64,000 nucleotides of DNA from CAVYXK01 sp963772445 (GTDB lineage: Bacteria > Pseudomonadota > Alphaproteobacteria > Acetobacterales > Acetobacteraceae). The notes under the pieces were generated by a model. That model ran no database searches. It was not told the origin of the DNA and saw only the letters and a program-made list of their open reading frames with translations. Positions 8,732 to 18,266 of the stretch are shown here, piece by piece (position 1 is the first letter of the stretch; every line of letters begins with the position of its first letter). A program made the position numbers and the translations under genes. Location: NCBI GenBank assembly GCA_963772445.1, contig CAVYXK010000004.1, positions 248,001 through 312,000 of the forward strand, read 5' to 3'.

Positions 8732-10193
8732 GGGAGTGTCGGGAACGTGGGGGGATGAACCCGGGTGCGATATGACCGACCTGGCAGTTGCCGGTTGGGG
8801 ATCGCGATGGGATGGGTAGTGCGTTTGATCGAGATAGGGACTGACAAACCAGCACGGAGTGTCGACGTTCTGGAGTCCGGGCCCCGCGACTTCAGGGACA
8901 TCGCGAATCTCGGGCTGACGTTGGCCGAGGCAAAGCAACTTCTGGGCCGCGTGCAGCAAGCGGTGGCGGCCGCACAAGCTCACGATCATGCTGTTCTACG
9001 ACCGGACTGCTCATCCTGCGGCGGTACATGTCATATCAAGGACTGGCGGCTCCATCAGGTCGCGACACTGTTCGGCGCGGTAGAGGTGCGACTAGCGCGG
9101 TTTCGCTGCACCAGCTGCGGTCATACCGAGGCTGGTGTCAGCTGGCCGTCGCATTGTCGGTCGACCCCGGAGCTGGACCAGCTGCGAGCGCATCTTTCCG
9201 CCCTGATGCCCTATCGCGTCGCCGCAGGCGTGCTAGGGCATCTCCTGCCAGTGGAGGCCGGAAAGAACCACGACACCTTGCGCAGCCATACGCTCAAGAT
9301 CGGTGAGCGACTGCGTGACGCTGCCGCGGTCAAACCGGTGGCCGCCGCGCTGGCGATCACCGTCACCGTTGACTCTACATTCATCCGTAGCTGTGGTGAC
9401 GGCGAACGGCATCTGGAGGTTCGCGTCGGCAATGTCGAGACGCCCGACGGAGGGCGGCAAGTCTTCGGCTCCGTCGCAAGGAGTGATACCAATCTCGCTG
9501 CATTGATCCGGCGAAACCTTGAGACGGCCGGCCGAACCGCCGAAACCACGGTGACCGCGTTCACCGATGGCTGTCCCGGCCTGCACTCGATTTTGGCCGA
9601 GGCTGGTATCACGACGCCGCCGATCGCGGACTGGTTCCATATCGCCATGCGGCTGCAGCACGCGAAACAGGCGGCGAGCGGATTGTCAACTGACGAGCCT
9701 CGCCGCACCCGAGCCAAGACAGCGATCGTCGCAGAGGTAGAGCGCCTGCACTGGCGAATATGGAACGGCAAGGCCAAGGATGCCCAGCTCACTCTGGAGC
9801 GGATCCGCAAGGTCATGCATGTCTTCAAGGGCGAACGCGCCCCTAGCACGAAGGGTGTGCCATCCCGCAAGCTGTGGCATGCGTTGCATGAGGTTGACGA
9901 CTATCTCCGTAGCCAGAGCGCGCGGCTCGTCAATTATGCCGAACGGTATCGTGCAGGCTTGCGCGTCGGAACTTCGGTGACCCAAGGCACGGTCAATTTT
10001 CTGGTCAATCGGCGGATGAGCAAATCCCAGCAGATGCGATGGTCTCGACAAGGCGCTGACCTGCTGCTGCAGGTAAGGTGTGCGGTCTACAATGGCGCGC
10101 TCTGCGTGGGATTCGGTCACCTCTTTGAGATCGCCCCCAACTCAGACCTGCCCCTGGCGAAAGCGACGTGACCCCCACTTTCCCGACACTCCC
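8732..10193. mobile_element. ISKra4-like insertion sequence
   Basis: Terminal inverted repeats of 22 bp with one mismatch lie at 8732-8753 (GGGAGTGTCGGGAACG...) and 10172-10193. One transposase gene lies inside. The bases flanking the two ends are unrelated, so no target duplication survives. Together with the missing half of the MFS gene this points to rearrangement at the left or right end. Confidence 0.88.
8807..10171 (+). CDS. ISKra4-family-like transposase
   Basis: The 454-residue protein has an N-terminal zinc-finger-like part (CSSCGG near residue 65, CTSCGH near 100). The RNase-H core follows, with VTVDSTFIRSCGDGERHLEV, AFTDGCPGLHSILAEAG and PIADWFHIAMRLQHAKQ. These motifs match the ISKra4 group as I remember it; an ISL3-like assignment is the alternative. 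The ATG at 8807 is chosen because upstream in-frame sequence has no homologous look. The frame is intact. Confidence 0.85.
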   Translation: MGWVVRLIEIGTDKPARSVDVLESGPRDFRDIANLGLTLAEAKQLLGRVQQAVAAAQAHDHAVLRPDCSSCGGTCHIKDWRLHQVATLFGAVEVRLARFRCTSCGHTEAGVSWPSHCRSTPELDQLRAHLSALMPYRVAAGVLGHLLPVEAGKNHDTLRSHTLKIGERLRDAAAVKPVAAALAITVTVDSTFIRSCGDGERHLEVRVGNVETPDGGRQVFGSVARSDTNLAALIRRNLETAGRTAETTVTAFTDGCPGLHSILAEAGITTPPIADWFHIAMRLQHAKQAASGLSTDEPRRTRAKTAIVAEVERLHWRIWNGKAKDAQLTLERIRKVMHVFKGERAPSTKGVPSRKLWHALHEVDDYLRSQSARLVNYAERYRAGLRVGTSVTQGTVNFLVNRRMSKSQQMRWSRQGADLLLQVRCAVYNGALCVGFGHLFEIAPNSDLPLAKAT

Positions 10194-10696
10194 TAGCGAT
10201 AGGTGCTAACGCATCGAAACTGCGTCGAATTTCCCTCTTCAATTACGGCAGCATTGCTGACCTATTGCCCTGTCTTATTGCGAACCTGTATGGCCCACTC
10301 CAATGGCCCAGCAGCGCCTTCACCAGCCCCCTCAGGCTCCCCGATCGGCCCATTTCGGCTCCTGATCGCTCGCCTTATACCGTCGCCCGGCCATCGCCAT
10401 CCTGTTCCAGCCATACCGCTAAGCCGCTCATCGGCGTGCTGAACAGTGCATACGATCTGACGGCATCGACCTACGCGGTTTCCGTGCCGAACCGTTGCGA
10501 GACATTCTGCATCGCCGCCGCTGTCCACGCACCGCGGCGTGGCATCCTGATCCCGCGAGATGCCATCTCAGAGGCGATCTGGCGAAGGCTGGTGCCCGTT
10601 CATAAAGCGCCTCCTGAAGGGCTCTCCTGAAGGTGCCCCAAGGCCCGCTCGGTTGGCCGGCAAGGTCTTCGAGCAACGGCAAACGGCGGCCCGCCT
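10194..10696. other. Intergenic stretch between two IS elements, no gene recognised
   Basis: About 500 bases between the ISKra4-like and IS5 elements. Short open frames exist on both strands, but none shows a family motif, a convincing ribosome site or alphaproteobacterial codon bias. It may be the eroded remainder of the region once next to the exporter gene. Confidence 0.5.
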
Positions 10697-11730
10697 CTAA
10701 GTGTCCGTCCGGAAGGTTTGCGAGTTCTTTGAGTTGGTTAGCCTGTGGCCGAGAAACGCTCTTGAACCCGCTGGATTCGTTGTGACTGTATAGCTGGCAC
10801 CGATTCGTGAGGTGCCAAATGTGGACCGATGAGACGCGGGCTCGATATGACCGAAGCGGGCTGCGCTATCCGAGCGATTTGACGGATGATGAGTGGGCTC
10901 TGGTCAAGCCATTGATCCCGCCGGCGAAGCCCGGCGGGCGCAAACGCAAAGTCGATGAACGGGAAGTTGTGAACGGCATCATGTATGTGCTGAGCACGGG
11001 CTGCCAGTGGCGCTATATTCCGAAAGACCTGCCGCCAAGGAGCACGTTGCACGACTACTTTGACCGCTGGAACTACGACGGCACGCTGGAGAAAATCCAC
11101 CACACGCTCTATGTGAAATGTCGCGAAGAGATGCGGCGAGAGCCGAGTCCCACAGCTTGCGTGATCGACAGCCAAAGCGTGAAAAGCGCCGAAAAAGGCG
11201 GGGCCTGTATTGATCCGCATGGATACGATGCGGGCAAGAGTGCGCCTCGACGGCGCGCATCATCTATGGAGGAAGGTTCCATCCGGAGAGTTGTCGATTG
11301 ATCCGGAAGCTGACGAGCGGCTTGGCTGGGCAACCGGCTGGGTCGAAGCCTCGTGACAAAGACCGCCTTGGGCGGCCGAGCGATCCAATGGGCCGTAACG
11401 TGAGTGAAGTTCGAGCAGGCCTCGAAAGAGTCGATGCAGATGCCGACCCGTCTCTTGCTCGGGGAAGGCCGCGCGGGCAGGGAAGAAATCGACAAGCGCA
11501 CCTGCCTGGTCTGCCGGGGTATTGGGCACGGCACGTTGGAAAGGTGATGCGGGTAATCGAGGGAGACCCATCTGAGTCGGAGGTCGCGGCTCCAACACCG
11601 CGTATTGGCGGTGGACTCGGGCGGGTGTCGGACAGGGTCATCGTACTGTTGAGACCGGGTAACGCCGGCGGAGGGAAGGGCCCTGACTTCTGGTGCGCTT
11701 TCGACGATGGCGAGGTGGGGGTGATTGGCG

Positions 11731-13053
11731 ATGAGCCTTGAAACACCCGACAAGATCAGGAACCTTCAGAGAAAGCTCTACCGCAAGGCGAAGGCGGAGC
11801 CTGCCTTCCGCTTCTACATTCTGTACGACAAAATCTGCCGCGAAGACGTGCTCCTACACGCCTATGCGCTTGCCCGCGCCAATGCGGGTGCCCCAGGAGT
11901 GGACGGCGTGACGTTCGAGCAGATCGAGGCGTCGGGTGTAGAGGTCTGGCTGGCGGGCTTGCGCGAGGAACTCGTCTCAAGGACCTACCGGCCTGATCCG
12001 GTGCGGCGGGTGATGATCCCGAAGCCAGGCGGCGGCGAACGTCCGCTCGGCATCCCAACGATCCGGGACAGGGTGATCCAGACCGCTGCCAAGATCGTGC
12101 TGGAACCGGTCTTCGAGGCGGACTTTGAGGACAATGCCTACGGGTATCGACCGCGCCGAAGCGCGATCGATGCGGTCAAGGAAGCGCACCGGCTGCTATG
12201 CCGGGGCTACACCGATGTCGTCGATGCCGATTTGTCGAAATACTTCGACACGATCCCGCATGCGGACCTCCTGAAATCAGTGGCCCGCCGGATCGTCGAC
12301 CGCCACGTGCTGTGGCTGATCAAGCTGTGGTTACGAGCGCCGGTCGAGGAGCGGGATAGCGACGGGAAACGGCGGGTGAGCAGGGGCAAGGACCACAAGC
12401 GCGGCACACCACAAGGTGGGGTCGTAAGTCCGCTACTCTCCGTCATCTACATGAACCGATTCCTGAAGCATTGGCGTCTGACGGGACGCGGCGAGGCTTT
12501 CCATGCGCACGTCGTTTCCTATGCCGACGACTTCGTCATCCTCAGCCGCGGCCACGCAGCGGAGGCTCTGACCTGGACGAAGGGGGTGATGACGAAGCTC
12601 GGGCTGACGATCAACGAGGCAAAGACCTCGGTGAAAAGTGCCCGGCGCGAAGGCTTCGACTTCCTTGGCTACACGCTGGGACCGCGCCACCTGCCGAACG
12701 GTGGTCGCTGGTATCTGGGGGCATGCCCGTCCAAGAAGAGCGTGCAGCGGGTCAAGACCAAGATCGGCGACTTGCTGGTGCCGGGCAACAAGGGTGCCTG
12801 GGATGAAGTGCGAGCGCAGCTGAACCGTGTCCTACGCGGTTGGTCCGCTTACTTCTCCTATGGCGCTCTCGCCTCGGCCTATGAAGCCGTCGATCAACAT
12901 GTCTACGACCGTGTGCTGCACTTCCTCCGCCAACGGCACGACGTGCAGGGGCGCGGTACAGGCCAGTTCTCCCGCGAGCATGTCTACGGGGAGTTGGGCG
13001 TACTGTGCCTTCGACGCGAGCGCGGGCGGTCGTCGCCGTGGGCCATGCGGTGA
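11731..13053 (+). CDS. ltrA: Group II intron reverse transcriptase/maturase
   Basis: The 440-residue protein has the RT0-7 blocks. These include GAPGVDGVTFEQ, PKPGGGERPLGIPTIRDRV, YGYRPRRSAIDAV, RGTPQGGVVSPLLSVIYMN and the catalytic YADDF at about residue 264. A thumb/maturase (domain X) region follows with LRGWSAYFSYGA. No C-terminal HNH endonuclease is seen, so mobility would rely on reverse splicing at single-stranded or replicating DNA. The ATG at 11731 is preferred over the upstream TTG. Confidence 0.93.
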   Translation: MSLETPDKIRNLQRKLYRKAKAEPAFRFYILYDKICREDVLLHAYALARANAGAPGVDGVTFEQIEASGVEVWLAGLREELVSRTYRPDPVRRVMIPKPGGGERPLGIPTIRDRVIQTAAKIVLEPVFEADFEDNAYGYRPRRSAIDAVKEAHRLLCRGYTDVVDADLSKYFDTIPHADLLKSVARRIVDRHVLWLIKLWLRAPVEERDSDGKRRVSRGKDHKRGTPQGGVVSPLLSVIYMNRFLKHWRLTGRGEAFHAHVVSYADDFVILSRGHAAEALTWTKGVMTKLGLTINEAKTSVKSARREGFDFLGYTLGPRHLPNGGRWYLGACPSKKSVQRVKTKIGDLLVPGNKGAWDEVRAQLNRVLRGWSAYFSYGALASAYEAVDQHVYDRVLHFLRQRHDVQGRGTGQFSREHVYGELGVLCLRRERGRSSPWAMR

Positions 13054-13063
13054 AGCCAGTCGG

Positions 13064-13097
13064 AAAGCCGGATGCGGGAAACCCGCACGTCCGGTTT
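13064..13097 (+). ncRNA. Group II intron domain V hairpin
   Basis: The 34-base hairpin AAAGCCGGATGCGGG / AAA / CCCGCACGTCCGGTTT has the classic domain V shape: an AGC-bearing lower stem, a two-base bulge and a GNRA-like cap. It lies 11 bases after the maturase stop and is followed by a domain VI-like helix ending at 13151. It forms the ribozyme's catalytic centre. Confidence 0.85.
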
Positions 13098-13585
13098 GAT
13101 GAGCGGGGACGGGAAACGGGGCACAGCTACCGCGCCCGTCCTCGACTCTACAGATCAAGGGAAAGAAGCGCCACATTCTGGTCGATACACTAGGGCTGTT
13201 GCTGCATGCCGTGGTTCACCCGGCTGACATTCAGGACCGTGATGGTGGCGTGCTGGTGCTAGCGACCTTGTTCGGCATGTTTCCCTTCCTGCAGAAGCTG
13301 TTCGCCGATGCCGGATATCAGGGGCCGCAATTTCATGCTGCGGCGGCCACGGTCCTGCCGAAACTATCGATCGAGATCGTGAAACGCTCGGATCAGGCGA
13401 AAAGCTTCGAGGTGCTCCCAAAACGCTGGGTCGTCGAGCGTACCTTTGCCTGGTTAGGGCGCTGTCGTCGGCTGGCAAAAGATTTCGAGAACCTCACCCG
13501 AACTGCGGTTGCCTTCATCCGCCTTGCCTCGATCCGGCTCATGCTGAGAAGGCTCTGCAATCCCTGCTAAACTTTCCGGACAGAC

Positions 13586-14517
13586 TCTAAGCGCGTTTCC
13601 TGCGGGCAACGAGGCCGAGCCGATCAAGCCAATAGCGACGAGCGCCCCGCTGGCGGGCTCGGGCACCGAAGCGGCTCGCGGATCGGCGGCCAACGTTGCG
13701 AGGCCGTGTATCGGGGTTGCGAGGAAAGCTCCGAAATCATCAGACCCGACGATCTGGCCCAAGTCGTTGATCCCAGCGGGAACAGTTACGAGGGAGCCGG
13801 CACATTGATTGTCGTGAAGTGCCCTCGCGTGTCAAGGTAAGCTCCGAAATCATCAGACCCGACGATCTGGCCCAAGTCGTTGATGCCATAGGGAATCGTG
13901 AGACGGGAGCCCGGCGCATCGATTGTCGTGAAGTGCCCTCGCGTGTCAAGGTAAGCGTGAAATCCCGTGCTGTCACCATACTCCCCGACAATCTGTCCAG
14001 AGTCGTTGATGGCAATGGCCCCCGTAGAGAACGCACCCGGCACATCAATCAGCGTGATGTTGCCGCGCGTATCGACAAAGCCGTCGTTACCCTCCGGCCC
14101 GGCCCCGCTCCCGACGATCTGACCCAAGTCATTGATGCCTGTGGAATAATACGGATCATTGGTTAAGGTAGTAAAGGTGCCATGGGCGTAAATGAAATTG
14201 CCTATCGGAACAGCGGCTCCTAAGATCTCATCTCGGTTGTTGATGCCCGCCAGTTCCGTAAACGTAGAACCGGGCGCGTCTATGGTGGTGAAGTTCCCGT
14301 GGCTGTCCAGGAAGCCGTGCAGGCCCGTGTAGTCCGCAAAGTTCCCGACGATCTGACCCCGGTCGTTGATTCCAAAGACCGCAGTGTTGCCGGCGCTGGT
14401 GCCCGGCACGCTGATTGTGGTGAAGGTGTAGCCGGACACGCCGGCTCTTGCCGGTGATCCTGCCGCAAGGAGCCCACTCAAAGCTGCTGTCGCAATGATT
14501 ATCGTTGGCACGCGCAT
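13586..14517 (-). CDS. HAF-repeat exported protein with PEP-CTERM anchor, two frameshifts
   Basis: A signal peptide (IIIATAALSGLLAAGSPARA) is followed by repeats of the form GINDxGQIVG and THGxFTTIDAPGS, the HAF extracellular repeat. The annotated frame stops at 13786. Restoring a G in CCGG near 13797 (CCGGGCTCC, as in the neighbouring repeat) continues the protein. Restoring a C near 13619 then yields VPEPASGALVAIGLIGLGLV followed by ARRKRA and a stop at 13586. That tail is a PEP-CTERM sorting signal: Pro-Glu-Pro, helix, basic end. It is presumably processed by an exosortase and linked to exopolysaccharide. The IS5 insertion abuts its stop codon. Confidence 0.75.
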
Positions 14518-14540
14518 GGCGCAGTCCCCCCTGTTTTCTG

Positions 14541-14905
14541 GCTTTACCGTATCAATCGCTTCGTCGGCTGTCCCTCGTTCGTCCCGTGCCGTGTCCGACC
14601 CACAGTGGCGGAAATCGTTGATGACAGCCTGGGTGAGGACATCGTACCACTTGGCGCCGACGTGGACCTGATAGGCGCGTTCCCCGTCCGACTTTTCGAT
14701 GGCCCGCCATTCACGGAGAACGTGCCCGTCGGAGGCAGCAAACCGTTTTCGTTACCGGTTGAACGTGACATTCCCACCGGAAGTGCTCGGCGTCGTCCGG
14801 ATAGACGCCGGATGGCGGCAAGGCCAGCGCCGGGGTCGCCAGCAGAGCGAGAGCAATTGCGGCGAGTGTAGCGGCTCCGTAGGACTCGCGCGGGCATATC
14901 CTTGT
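14541..14905 (-). pseudogene. Possible small secreted protein, reading frame broken
   Basis: The minus strand carries a signal-peptide-like stretch (LAAIALALLATPALA) followed by LPPSGVYPDDAEHFRWECHV. After a frame change near 14720 it continues with HVLREWRAIEKSDGERAY and VGAKWYDVLTQAVINDFRHC. Codon use in both parts is strongly GC3-biased, as in real genes here. Neither the start nor the stop is certain. I do not recognise the family. It lies directly upstream of the PEP-CTERM gene and could be one or two indels away from an intact gene. Confidence 0.35.
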
Positions 14906-14966
14906 GCTCCCCGTCCCGCGCTACTCGCTCTCCATCACCCGGTGGACGCATCAACTAATCCTGAAT

Positions 14967-15380
14967 TCACGCCGGGAACAGCGCGCAGTGCTCTTCGGCA
15001 AGCGGTGCCGCCGCTTGGTCGCCCGGCATTGTGGAGACCAGGTTGTAGAAGTCCCAAGGACCGCTGCTCTCAGCAGGCGTTTTCACCCGGAACAGGTACG
15101 CAGGCACGAGTGCGCGCCCATCCTTACGAACCGTGCCGGGGCCGAATGCGTCGTCGTCGAACGGCATCGCCTTCATAGCATTCACCGTCGCGATGCCGTC
15201 CCTCTTGGCCTGAGCTACCCCCAGTCCGGCGACCGCCTTGAGATAGTGCAGCGTGCTGGCGTAGCCGCCCGCATGAACCATGTTCGGGTAGTTATCCGGT
15301 GTTTTCGGCAACACCCGCTTGGTGAACGCGCGCGTCCGATTGTTCAGGTCCCAATAAAAACTCTCGGTCAGCACTATTCC
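14967..15380 (-). pseudogene. 3' part of branched-chain-type ABC substrate-binding protein, split by an IS
   Basis: This fragment encodes the C-terminal lobe: GIVLTESFYWDLNNRTRAF, VLPKTPDNYPNMVHAGGYAS and PAESSGPWDFYNLVSTMPG. It is the continuation of the N-terminal part at 17377-18200. The sequence ...GIVL is duplicated at both junctions because of the 11-bp target repeat. The intact gene would encode about 405 residues of a periplasmic binding protein for a small organic ligand. Confidence 0.9.
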
Positions 15381-15401
15381 TCGAGAGTGCCGAGTTCTCG
15401 G

Positions 15402-15803
15402 CTACTTTCCGACGGCCCATCGCTTGCGCTCGTAGTCTTCGAGCCACGGCTCCATGAGCCGGTCGAATTCCTCGAGCTGTCGTTCGGAGTAGGATTCGGG
15501 CGCGCAGTTTTCCAGCCAACCGAACACGTGAATTTCGATCAGGTAGCGGGGCATGTCCGGATGCTCGGCATGGAGGCGTTCCGCCGACTCCTCGATCGAA
15601 AGCCGTTTCCCGTCGGTCCAGACGATCTTGCGCCGCCTGGCGTCAACGTCGGCATGGTCCAGCGCGCCGAAGACCAGATCGAGCGCCTCGATCGAGTGTT
15701 GTCCCTCGGGCGAGTCCATCCATTCGAGAAAGCCCTCAATGAAGGGGTTGTCCTCGAAGGGGTGTCTGTCCTTGCGGGAGGGTTTTGCGCGCCGCTGGCC
15801 CAT
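15402..15803 (-). CDS. Acidic hypothetical protein carried inside the IS
   Basis: The 133-residue protein is strongly acidic and rich in Trp/Glu/Asp (NPFIEGFLEWMDSPEGQ, ALDHADVDARRRKIVW, IHVFGWLENCAPES, RLMEPWLEDYERKRW). It has no signal peptide or transmembrane segment. Its frame and codon use look genuine. It lies entirely within the inserted unit and is transcribed away from the transposase, about 140 bases between start codons. I do not recognise the family. It could be a transposition regulator, a target-selection factor or a passenger such as an antitoxin. Confidence 0.7.
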   Translation of the reverse strand: MGQRRAKPSRKDRHPFEDNPFIEGFLEWMDSPEGQHSIEALDLVFGALDHADVDARRRKIVWTDGKRLSIEESAERLHAEHPDMPRYLIEIHVFGWLENCAPESYSERQLEEFDRLMEPWLEDYERKRWAVGK

Positions 15804-15943
15804 CGGATCAGGATAGCACCGCTGCTCACTCCTGTCGCCAGGCTCACGATCGATTTATCGTCGATCACGGGAGATTTAACATTGTTACAACGATTTCCAG
15901 GGTAACGACAGCGTTCATCAGAAACAACAACGAGTTCGGCCCG

Positions 15944-17345
15944 ATGTCGCTGTGGATGCTCTGGTGGAACGCGATCTGGCTGCTGCGCCCGGCGTTCTCC
16001 CGCCTGCGAACCTTCCTGTGGTTCGCCACCGCGGTGGCAGGCTTCACGGTGCGGACGGAGCTGCTCGGCGTCACCTCCATCGTGCGTGCGCTGAACCTCG
16101 ATCCGCGCTGCTACAATACGCTCGTCGATTACTTCCACAGCTCCGCCGTCAAGCTCGACCGGCTCACAGCGCTGTGGACCCAGCTGGTGCTGCGCCTGTT
16201 CCCCCAGAAGCTGCGCGTCAACGGCAGGTGCGTCCTGGTCGGCGACGGCATCAAGATCCCCAAGTGCGGCCGCAAGATGCCGGCGGTCAAGCTCCTGCAT
16301 CAGCAGTCCGAACTCGAACACCAAGCCCGACTTCATCATGGGACACTCGCTGCAAGCCGTGAGCCTGTTGGTTCAGGCCGCCTCTAGCGTCTTCGCCGTG
16401 CCGCTCGCCGCGCGCATCCACGAGGGCGTGGTGTGGTCCAATCGCGACCGCCGCACCCTGCTCGACAAGATGCTCACCCTCCTCGGCATCGCCGCCGTCG
16501 AACAACCCTTCTACTTCGTCGCCGACGCCTACTATGCCGCGCGCAAGATCGTCTCCGGCCTGATCACGCAGGACAACCATCTCCTCACACGCGTCAAGTC
16601 CAATGCCGTCGCCTACACCGCCTACCAACAGCGCGGCCCGCGCAAGCGAGGCCGGCCCAGGCTCTATGGCAGGAAAGTCAAGCTCAGGTCCCTGCTGCAA
16701 GACCCCAAGGCCTTCCAGCAGGCCAAAAGCCCCGTCTACGGCGAGAACAAGGTGATCATCCAGTATCGGGTCCGCGACCTGCTGTGGCGCCCAGCCGGCC
16801 GGATGGTGCGTTTCGTCGCGGTGGTTCATCCAACAAGAGGCTCTTGCCTGCTCATGTGCACAGACACCTCTCTGCAGGCCATCGAGATCATTCGTCTCTA
16901 CGGCCTGCGCTTCAAGATCGAGCACACCTTCAAGCAGGCAGTGCGCCTGATCGGCACGTTCACCTATCACTTCTGGATGTCCGACATGAAACCGTTGCGT
17001 CGCAACAACGGCAACCAGCATCTCCACCGGGCATCGCCCAAATACCGCGACGACGTCAAACGCAAGCTCCATGCCTATCACGTCTTCATCCAGGCAGGTC
17101 TCGTCTGCCAGGGACTGCTTCAGTACCTCTCCGTCGCCTATCCCCAGCTCGTCTGGAACTCCTTCGGGTCCTGGCTGCGAACCATTCGACCCGGCATCCC
17201 GCCCTCCGAGCTCGTCGTCGCCACCGCGCTACGCCACAGCCGGCCAGAATTTCTCGTGAATACCGCCCAAAGCAACATCTTCGCGAAATTCCTCACCGAG
17301 CGACAGGACCCGCACAAAATGCAGGCCTTCCGCCTCGCCGCCTGA
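15944..17345 (+). CDS. IS4-superfamily DDE transposase, frameshifted
   Basis: The N-terminal part (MSLWMLWWNAIWLLRPAF, VGDGIKIPKCGRKMPAVK) and C-terminal part (IMGHSLQAVSLLVQAASSVF, FYFVADAYYAARKIV, YGLRFKIEHTFKQAVR) belong to one transposase of about 467 residues. The frame breaks at GAACTC (16310-16315); removing one A gives HQQSDSNTKPDFIMGHS. Motifs resemble the IS701/ISPepr1 side of the IS4 superfamily; the exact family is uncertain. An alternative start upstream of 15944 is possible, because the frame stays open through FIRNNNEFGP. Confidence 0.82.
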
Positions 17346-17376
17346 GCCGAAATTCTGGGCAAACCCCAGACTCGCA

Positions 17377-18200
17377 AGCACTATTCCCTGAGCTATTTCT
17401 AACCCTACCCCACGAACCACCTGGATGCCCGCAACCAGGCCGGCGATGATCCGATCAGGCCTGCCCAGTCCAAATTCTCTGGCCTGTTTCAGGCAGTTCA
17501 CCGTATCCGCTCCCCCATTCGCAAACGCGACAACTTTTGCCCCGCTGGCCTTAGCCATGAGCAGATAGTGCGAGAAATCGGTCGTCTCAGGGAATGGGTA
17601 AAGCACGGAACCAAGAACTCGGCCGCCAGCCTCGGTGACGAATCGGACCGTATCGTGCTGCATTGCGTGCCCAAATTCGTAATCAACCGTTATGAAGAAC
17701 CAGGTGTCGCCACCCGCCCTTACCGTCGCTGAACCGGTAGATTTTGCCAGCATATAGCTATCAAACGTCCACTTGATCGTGTTCGGGCTGCACTGCGCTC
17801 CGGTGAGGGCTGGCGTTGTCACGCCTGGGGCGATATAAACCTTGTTCGCCGCGCGTACGACGGTATTAATTGCCAGCGCAATGGCAGAGTTCGATGCATC
17901 GGTGACCATATCGACGCCACCCTGGTCCAGCCAATTGCGGACAATGCTGACCCCAACGGCGGGCTTGTTCTGCGGGTCGGCGGCGATCACTTCGACATTG
18001 ATACCTCTCTCCGAAGCCCCAAAATCCTCGACCGCCTGGCGCACGCAGGCGACGAAAGTTGGACCTACTGACTCTCGATACGGTCCAGACATGTCCGTCA
18101 GCACGCCGATCCGTATTGTCGGAACCTCCGCACGGGCTCGCAACAATGGCACAGAGGCAGCCGCGAGGCCTGAAACAACTTGGCGTCTGTAGTGTTTCAT
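17377..18200 (-). pseudogene. 5' part of branched-chain-type ABC substrate-binding protein, split by an IS
   Basis: A twin-arginine-like leader (HYRRQVVSGLAAASVPLL) is followed by the Peripla_BP_6 start IRIGVLTDMSGPYRESVGP. NTVVRAANKVYIAPGVTT and FFITVDYEFGHAMQHDTV follow, then LEIAQGIVL at the insertion point. The ATG at 18200 has GAGGAT just upstream. After the IS junction the frame runs on into IS sequence, so the product is truncated and fused to foreign residues. It pairs with the 14967-15380 fragment. Confidence 0.9.
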
Positions 18201-18266
18201 CTTAGTATCCTCTTCACGGCAACTAGCAACCGTGTCCACCCACAGGGCGCAAAAAGCTGCTGAGGG

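Larger units (their letters stand above)
11240..13151 (+). mobile_element. Group II intron (1,912 bp) with intron-encoded reverse transcriptase
   Basis: The intron begins with the canonical GTGCG at 11240 and ends in AC at 13151, followed by exon AGATCAAGG. Boundaries are fixed by the IS5 reading frame on both sides. About 490 bases of 5' ribozyme sequence (domains I-III) precede the maturase gene. Domain V and a domain VI-like helix lie after it. It is an intact-looking retroelement that has used an IS as a safe landing site. Confidence 0.93.
10819..13570 (+). pseudogene. IS5-family transposase, interrupted by a group II intron
   Basis: Exon 1 (10819-11239) encodes the N-terminal part with LTDDEWALVKPLIPPAKPGG and the first catalytic Asp in CVIDSQSVKSAEKGG, ending at GYDAGK. 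Exon 2 (13152-13570) resumes with KIKGKKRHILVDTLGLLLH, then FADAGYQGPQF and VVERTFAWLGRCRRL. Splicing at 11239/13152 restores codons exactly (AAG A + AG ATC), giving an intact 279-residue transposase. It is unreadable without splicing, hence the pseudogene label, but it would be functional if the intron self-splices. Confidence 0.9.
10701..13585. mobile_element. IS5-family element carrying a group II intron
   Basis: The ends share GTCCGGAA-type imperfect inverted repeats (10701-10719 and 13568-13585). The tetranucleotide CTAA occurs on both sides (10697-10700 and 13586-13589), fitting the 4-bp duplication of the IS427/IS1031 subgroup. The right copy contains the stop codon of the PEP-CTERM gene. 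Removing the internal 1,912-bp intron leaves an element of about 970 bp, the usual IS5 size. Confidence 0.85.
15381..17376. mobile_element. 1,996-bp IS4-superfamily element with a passenger gene
   Basis: The element is delimited by the 11-bp direct repeat AGCACTATTCC at 15370-15380 and 17377-17387. Removing the insert plus one repeat copy rejoins the substrate-binding protein gene in frame. The terminal inverted repeats are weak (CGAGAGT versus CGAGTCT). Besides the transposase it carries a divergent 133-codon gene (15402-15803), which is unusual for a simple IS. Confidence 0.85.

Noticed and set aside
8732..10193. Target-site duplication for the ISKra4-like element
   Set aside because: The bases outside the two inverted repeats share no 4-9 bp repeat; the flanks come from different contexts after deletion.
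13738..14130. Regularly spaced similar blocks resembling a repeat array
   Set aside because: The blocks are the HAF protein repeats (GINDLGQIVG) of the PEP-CTERM gene; spacers are coding and similar to each other, so this is not a CRISPR array.
16310..16315. Programmed ribosomal frameshifting in the IS4-like transposase
   Set aside because: No slippery heptamer is present and the same GAACTC change breaks cytochrome b and cytochrome c, so a shared sequencing cause is more economical.
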